Of a DNA stretch of 6,837 bases, positions 5,990 to 6,837 are shown in pieces. Made by a program: the position numbers and the translations under genes. Where the stretch lies: positions 1-6,837 of the forward strand of contig QGUR01000253.1 of the NCBI GenBank assembly GCA_003242205.1. Reading direction: 5' to 3'. The notes under the pieces were generated by a model. The model searched no databases and had not been told where the DNA came from. It was given only the letters and a program-made list of their open reading frames with translations. Each line of letters starts with the position of its first letter. Position 1 is the stretch's first letter. This stretch comes from Chloroflexota bacterium. Lineage in GTDB: Bacteria; Chloroflexota; Anaerolineae; Aggregatilineales; Phototrophicaceae.

Positions 5990-6280
5990 ATGATGCATGA
6001 ATACACCATGCTCCTGATGGAAAGCGCGCGGCGGAAGGAAGTAGCGCGCCACATGAGAATGGCCCAACTGCGCCGGGAAATCCGGGCGGCAAAGCCACAG
6101 CGCCCCAGCCTGTTGAACATGATCAAGGCGGCGCTGCGGCTCCGTCGTCCAGCCGGTGCCGCCCACCCGGCAGCGGAGATGCCGCCTCAACCTGGACGCA
6201 ACACACAGCAATGTCCGGGCCTACATGGAGTGGTTGTGCCCTCGGTCGCCCGGCAGAGCCAACGAGAACAGCTTGGCTAA
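5990..6280 (+). CDS. Small basic protein of unknown function, divergent from the regulator
   Basis: A 96-residue frame starting ATG-ATG at 5990, with AGGAAG at 5977-5982 placed 7 nt upstream; the second ATG (5993) is an alternative start. Residues 1-55 look like a real protein: a hydrophobic/acidic start (MHEYTMLLMES) and then a predicted amphipathic basic helix (ARRKEVARHMRMAQLRREIRAA, about 13-34). A second basic helix follows (NMIKAALRLRR, about 43-53). There is no signal peptide or membrane helix. The last 40 residues are Pro/Gly/Gln-rich and look disordered. I recall similarly patterned short proteins beside regulators in Chloroflexota, but I cannot name a family. The promoter candidate, ribosome site and position between a divergent regulator and a hairpin at 6311-6341 support it as a gene. 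Its charge would suit binding to membrane surface, nucleic acid or a protein partner; this is not established. Three minus-strand frames overlap its 5' half and lack such signals. Confidence 0.55.
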   Translation: MMHEYTMLLMESARRKEVARHMRMAQLRREIRAAKPQRPSLLNMIKAALRLRRPAGAAHPAAEMPPQPGRNTQQCPGLHGVVVPSVARQSQREQLG

Positions 6281-6310
6281 ACGACAACGAGCCGCAGAAC
6301 AGCAGGATAC

Positions 6311-6341
6311 CGTAGGGGCGTAGCGACGCTACGCCCCTACG
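6311..6341. repeat. Perfect 14-bp-arm palindromic repeat (REP/MITE-like hairpin)
   Basis: CGTAGGGGCGTAGC (6311-6324) and its exact complement (6328-6341) flank a 3-nt loop GAC. It lies in the space between two convergent genes, 30 nt after the stop of the small gene and about 60 nt after the stop of the MFS gene. Neither strand shows a T run after the stem, so it is not a standard terminator, though the very stable stem could still stop RNA polymerase or protect 3' ends from both sides. Palindromes built on GTAGGGGCG are, to my knowledge, dispersed in many copies in Chloroflexota and some cyanobacteria, which favours a REP-like mobile repeat. Only one copy is in this window. Confidence 0.75.
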
Positions 6342-6403
6342 CATTCGTCGACGTGTCCAACTGCGAATCTGTATCTACCCTCGGCGCCCATGACGGCCTG
6401 CGT

Positions 6404-6837
6404 TCAATCCCCAAACGGGCGGGCGACGCGCTCTTTTCCCACAGCAGGCCTGTTTTCCACCGGCTTGCGCGAGCGGCGGAGAAGCAGCGCCGGGATCAGC
6501 GCGACGCCGCATACCACCGCGCCCAGCCAGCCAAGCTCGGCCAGCACGCGCACGGTCAGACGAGCGTAAGTGTCGATGGCGGAGATGGTGTCAGCCATGT
6601 TGACGCCGATTTCGCGCGCCGCCAGAACCGCCAGCCGGTTTGACGCGATCGTCGTCAGCAGCGAGACGCTGATCGTCATGCCCACCAGCCGCAGGATGAT
6701 GACCAGCGCTGAAGCGACGCCCAGCCGCTCCGCCGGGGCCGCGTTGAGGCCCGCAGCCCGGATGGGCGAAAAGTTCGGACCGAGCCGAGGGCCCAGAAGG
6801 CCAATTGGAGGGGCCACAATGGCTTCCCCAATCTGGA
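6404..6837 (-). CDS. MFS multidrug exporter, DHA2 (14-helix) type, C-terminal part (truncated by window edge; possible frameshift)
   Basis: Open to the right edge, so only the C-terminal 144 codons are visible. The stretch NFSPIRAAGLNAAPAERLGVASALVIILRLVGMTISVSLLTT matches the end of the EmrB/QacA-like DHA2 group. It has the PAER-x-G-x-AS cytoplasmic-loop motif, then helix 13 at about 6736-6662, a loop with ARLTVRVLAELGW, and helix 14 (WLGAVVCGVALIPALLL at about 6538-6488). A basic tail of about 25 residues ends at TGA 6406-6404. Such proteins expel drugs or other small compounds in exchange for protons at the inner membrane. The valine GTG at 6817 is internal, not a start. Upstream of about 6782 this frame reads PPIGLLGPRLGP, which is poor for a helix, while the frame one base away reads LWPLQLAFWALG. 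A one-base deletion is therefore suspected. The gene converges with the small gene; its link to the ArsR-type regulator is unclear. Confidence 0.8.
   Translation of the reverse strand, partial: QIGEAIVAPPIGLLGPRLGPNFSPIRAAGLNAAPAERLGVASALVIILRLVGMTISVSLLTTIASNRLAVLAAREIGVNMADTISAIDTYARLTVRVLAELGWLGAVVCGVALIPALLLRRSRKPVENRPAVGKERVARPFGD

Noticed and set aside
5907..6344. Several short minus-strand frames (62-99 codons) overlapping the small gene
   Set aside because: They overlap each other and the plus-strand small gene and show no ribosome site that I could find. Those at 5907-6211 look like translated noise rich in Arg, Ser and Cys.
6815..6817. GTG as the start of the MFS gene
   Set aside because: The frame stays open to the window edge, there is no ribosome site, and the encoded part is a C-terminal fragment, so this is an internal codon.

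Overview
The window is GC-rich bacterial DNA that looks chromosomal. I suggest a member of the Chloroflexota (Anaerolineae-like). The reasons are long Pro/Glu/Thr linkers in a secreted CARDB-repeat protein, an ArsR-type regulator with a large N-terminal domain of the DUF5937 sort, and a GTAGGGGCG/CGCCCCTAC palindrome of a kind I associate with that phylum. This assignment is inference; there is no rRNA or other marker gene.

Reading the minus strand from right to left, positions 4521 to 1 hold a tight four-gene operon. Its order is a YIP1-family five-helix membrane protein with a GTG start, a MacB/LolD-type ABC ATPase, a 693-residue secreted protein (signal peptide, IPT/TIG domain, four CARDB-like repeats), and a MacB/FtsX-type ABC permease that runs off the left edge. 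Gaps are 42 nt, an 11-nt overlap, and 36 nt. The set looks like an ABC export or envelope-remodelling machine in which the repeat protein takes the place a MacA-type adaptor would have. The substrate cannot be read from the sequence.

Positions 4522-4838 are intergenic. They hold a clear rho-independent terminator for the upstream regulator gene and a plausible promoter and 5'-UTR hairpin for the operon. Positions 4839-5837 (minus) encode the ArsR-type regulator. Diverging from it, positions 5990-6280 (plus) carry a small basic protein of unknown function. The 152-bp space between them contains a reasonable sigma70-type promoter and two palindromes that are operator candidates.

The small gene converges on a partial minus-strand gene, the C-terminal end of a DHA2-type MFS drug exporter (6404-6837). 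A perfect 14-bp-arm hairpin sits between the two. The MFS fragment may carry a one-base frameshift near 6782. No RNA genes, CRISPR array, insertion sequence or prophage feature was seen.
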